Part shown: piece after piece, positions 6,060 through 7,242 of the stretch
Numbering within the stretch: the first letter of the stretch is position 1
Layout: every line of letters starts with the position of its first letter
NCBI GenBank assembly: GCA_017387165.1
Contig: JAFOFS010000176.1
Location: forward strand, 1 to 7,242
Direction of reading: 5' to 3'
DNA length: 7,242 nt
From: Clostridia bacterium
GTDB lineage: Bacteria > Bacillota > Clostridia > Oscillospirales > Acutalibacteraceae
The notes under the pieces: model-generated
The model's database searches: none
Told to the model about the DNA's origin: nothing
Seen by the model: only the letters and a program-made list of their open reading frames with translations
Position numbers and translations under genes: made by a program

Positions 6060-6080
6060 GACCGAAACCCCAGATTTTTA

Positions 6081-6108
6081 TTGACTTTTTTGCATATTCG
6101 TGTAAAAT
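6081..6108 (+). promoter_or_regulatory. Predicted SigA promoter of nrdR
   Basis: TTGACT (6081-6086) is followed after 16 bases by TAAAAT (6103-6108) in a strongly AT-rich stretch, about 27 bases before the nrdR ribosome binding site AAAGGAGGT and its ATG. The match is good but not perfect. I could not recognise a convincing pair of NrdR boxes here, so autoregulation is not supported by what I see. Confidence 0.7.
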
Positions 6109-6141
6109 ATAAGTAGCTCGGACAAAAGGAGGTCGTTCCCT

Positions 6142-6597
6142 ATGAAATGCCCGTTTTGCGGTTACACCGAAAGCAAGGTGGTCGATTCCCGTCCCACCGA
6201 CGAGGATGCCCGTATCCGTCGCCGTCGCGAGTGCCTCAGCTGCGCCCGTCGATTTACCACCTACGAGGTGATCGAAACCGTCCCGATCGTCGTCGTCAAG
6301 CAGGACGGCTCGCGTGAGGAATTCGATCACGACAAGCTGCTGCGCGGTATGCTCCGCGCCTGCGAAAAACGTCCGGTTTCGGTGCAGACGCTGGAGAACG
6401 CCGTCCGCGATATTGAGGCGCAAATTCAAAATTCGCTTGATCGCGAGGTCGCCGCTTCCCAGATCGGTGAATACGCGATGGACGCGCTTAAAAAGATCGA
6501 CGAAGTCGCCTACGTCCGGTTTGCGTCGGTCTACCGCCATTTCAAGGATATCAGCAGCTTCCAAGAAGCGATTGCGCAATTATTGAAAGACAGTTGA
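6142..6597 (+). CDS. nrdR: Transcriptional repressor NrdR
   Basis: NrdR is the conserved bacterial repressor of ribonucleotide reductase operons; it senses ATP/dATP with an ATP-cone and binds paired NrdR boxes through a zinc ribbon. The 151-residue product matches the family length. The zinc ligands are Cys3, Cys6, Cys31 and Cys34 (MKCPFCG and RRECLSCARRFTTYE), preceded by the arginine-rich RIRRRRE. The ATP-cone follows at about 48-138 (VVVKQDGSREEFDHDKLLRG through AYVRFASVYRHFKD). AGGAGGT lies eight bases before the ATG. It stands apart from any nrd reductase gene in this window, which is usual for NrdR. Downstream, 12 bases after the stop, a large hairpin with a T-run begins, probably ending this transcript. 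Confidence 0.97.
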   Translation: MKCPFCGYTESKVVDSRPTDEDARIRRRRECLSCARRFTTYEVIETVPIVVVKQDGSREEFDHDKLLRGMLRACEKRPVSVQTLENAVRDIEAQIQNSLDREVAASQIGEYAMDALKKIDEVAYVRFASVYRHFKDISSFQEAIAQLLKDS

Positions 6598-6609
6598 ATA
6601 AAACACATC

Positions 6610-6664
6610 CCTCCTGCTCATAATGATGGTAGCCAACCAAATTATGAACAGGAGGAATTTTTTT
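6610..6664 (+). terminator. Long hairpin plus T-run: nrdR terminator whose 3' arm is the next gene's RBS
   Basis: CCTCCTGCTCATAAT (6610-6624) pairs with ATTATGAACAGGAGG (6641-6655), 14 of 15 positions matching. The 16-base loop can itself form TGGT/ACCA. A run of eight T follows (6657-6664). This has the form of an intrinsic terminator for nrdR, although the upper stem is AT-rich. The 3' arm contains the only Shine-Dalgarno sequence (AGGAGG) for the DUF378 gene, whose TTG start uses the last T of the run. It could therefore terminate, sequester the site, or both. Confidence 0.75.
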
Positions 6665-6873
6665 TGAAGATCATTGATAAGATCGCGCTGGCATTGGTCA
6701 TCATCGGCGCACTCAACTGGGGACTGGTCGGTCTGTTCCAATTTGATCTGGTCGCGTGGATTTTCGGCGGAGCGGATATGCTCATCTCCCGTATCATCTA
6801 CACGGTCATCGCCATTTGCGGTCTGTGGTGTTGCTCGCTGCTGTTCCGTCGTTGCCTCTGCGACGGCGAATAA
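6664..6873 (+). CDS. DUF378 family small membrane protein
   Basis: This 69-residue protein has two predicted transmembrane helices (about 5-27 and 42-64) around the DUF378 signature GALNWGLVGLFQFDLVAWIFG, followed by RIIYTVIAICGL, as in Bacillus YuzA-like proteins. The function of the family is unknown to me; it should sit in the cytoplasmic membrane. The start is TTG at 6664, with GGAGGA seven bases upstream and no in-frame ATG at the N-terminus. A Cys-Cys pair and two further cysteines near the C-terminus (CCSLLFRRCLCDGE) are a local peculiarity. The ribosome binding site is buried in the hairpin after nrdR, and a good terminator follows the stop, so it seems to be a single-gene unit or a read-through product of nrdR. 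Confidence 0.88.
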   Translation: MKIIDKIALALVIIGALNWGLVGLFQFDLVAWIFGGADMLISRIIYTVIAICGLWCCSLLFRRCLCDGE

Positions 6874-6881
6874 GCAAATCA

Positions 6882-6915
6882 AGCGCAGGCAGTAGCCTGC
6901 GCTATTTTTATTTTT
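6882..6915 (+). terminator. Intrinsic terminator after the DUF378 gene, in the convergent gap
   Basis: AGCGCAGGC (6882-6890) pairs perfectly with GCCTGCGCT (6895-6903) around the tetraloop AGTA, followed by T5-A-T5 (6905-6915). It is a strong plus-strand terminator. Its T-run ends on the stop codon of the convergent mntP gene. Read on the minus strand the same stem is followed by TTGATTTGCTTATT, so it may also end mntP transcripts, less convincingly. Confidence 0.93.
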
Positions 6916-7242
6916 CAGCAGAAAAAGGCGCGGAGAGCCAAAATCAGCAACAGGAGACCGCCGCCAAACAACGCCGATCGACCGAGACGGGTGCCGGCAC
7001 GGTGACCGACCGTCACCCCGAACAGGCACAGCAAAAAGGTGACGACCGCCGTCAGAACGCAGCCGGTGACGGCGCCGACGAGCGGCGGAGAAAGCGCCAT
7101 TGCCACCCCGACGGTGGTGGCGTCCAAGCCGGTGGCAAAGGCGGTCAGCAGGAGGTGCGCCGCCCCGCCTTCCTCCCGATGATAGCGAAAGGCCGACCAC
7201 AGGCGAGAAAAGGCAAGCAGCATCAAAATCACGCCGATCAGC
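6915..7242 (-). CDS. mntP: MntP-like manganese efflux pump (partial, C-terminal part)
   Basis: The visible 109 residues match the second half of the MntP/YebN (DUF204) family, small inner-membrane exporters of Mn2+ of about 190 residues built from two repeated three-helix units. Recognisable are the second-repeat aspartate segment AFATGLDATTVGVAMAL, then a helix VLTAVVTFLLCLFGVTVGHRAG, and the terminal GRSALFGGGLLLLILALRAF, in the family order. The reading frame stays open to the window edge (LIGVILMLLAF), so the GTG at 7232 is internal and the true start lies outside. The N-terminal repeat and any upstream yybP-ykoY manganese riboswitch, which often controls this family, cannot be seen. It ends at TGA 6917-6915, converging with the DUF378 gene. 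LysE-type or other small exporters are less likely alternatives. Confidence 0.82.
   Translation of the reverse strand, partial: LIGVILMLLAFSRLWSAFRYHREEGGAAHLLLTAFATGLDATTVGVAMALSPPLVGAVTGCVLTAVVTFLLCLFGVTVGHRAGTRLGRSALFGGGLLLLILALRAFFC

Noticed and set aside
6081..6141. NrdR boxes upstream of nrdR
   Set aside because: The AT-rich promoter stretch superficially resembles the box core, but I could not find two similar 16-base palindromes with proper spacing.
6031..6579. Minus-strand open frame (182 codons) opposite nrdR
   Set aside because: It lies antisense to a full-length NrdR with all four zinc ligands and shows no family features of its own.
6580..7200. Minus-strand open frame (206 codons) across the DUF378 gene and mntP
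   Set aside because: It runs through two hairpins and overlaps, out of frame, the clearly MntP-like protein; its composition is Arg/Gly-rich and non-membrane.
1..7242. Mobile elements, CRISPR arrays, tRNA or rRNA genes
   Set aside because: No transposase or integrase frames, regularly spaced repeats, or RNA-gene structures were seen; nearly all sequence is explained by genes and the described control elements.

Overview
The window looks like a piece of a moderately GC-rich Firmicutes chromosome, most likely a member of class Clostridia (an Oscillospirales-type gut anaerobe is plausible, but no genus can be named from this alone). Supporting signs are a complete T-box riboswitch, near-consensus SigA promoters, strong Shine-Dalgarno sequences, a TTG start, the short (about 420-residue) two-subunit type of LeuC, and a DUF378 small membrane protein. 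I see no mobile element, CRISPR array, tRNA or rRNA gene.

Layout. On the minus strand, read from right to left, the core is a branched-chain amino acid operon. It starts with a perfect-consensus promoter (4563-4591) and a T-box leader with its terminator (4285-4556). The genes follow in the order ilvN copy 1, ilvB, ilvN copy 2, leuC and leuD (leuD runs off the left edge). Just upstream and in the same direction lies hisH-hisF, the two subunits of imidazole glycerol phosphate synthase, with its own promoter at 6030-6059. Divergent from it on the plus strand is nrdR, the zinc-finger/ATP-cone repressor of ribonucleotide reductase genes. It is followed by a hairpin and a 69-residue DUF378 membrane protein with a TTG start. 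A terminator separates this from a convergent minus-strand MntP-like manganese efflux gene cut by the right edge.

How it works together. IlvB with an IlvN subunit makes acetolactate/acetohydroxybutyrate, and LeuCD isomerises isopropylmalate in the leucine branch. The leader should sense uncharged tRNA; my reading of the specifier loop is GUC (valine). The most interesting aspects are: one catalytic ilvB flanked by two different regulatory-subunit genes; a good internal promoter between ilvN copy 1 and ilvB that would let ilvB-ilvN2-leuCD escape the T-box, leaving only the first ilvN strictly T-box controlled; a Trp-to-Arg change at the IlvB position that governs 2-ketobutyrate preference and herbicide binding; and a long hairpin after nrdR whose 3' arm is the ribosome binding site of the next gene. 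All genes belong to known families. I did not find a wholly new system; the novelty is in regulatory architecture and residue-level oddities.
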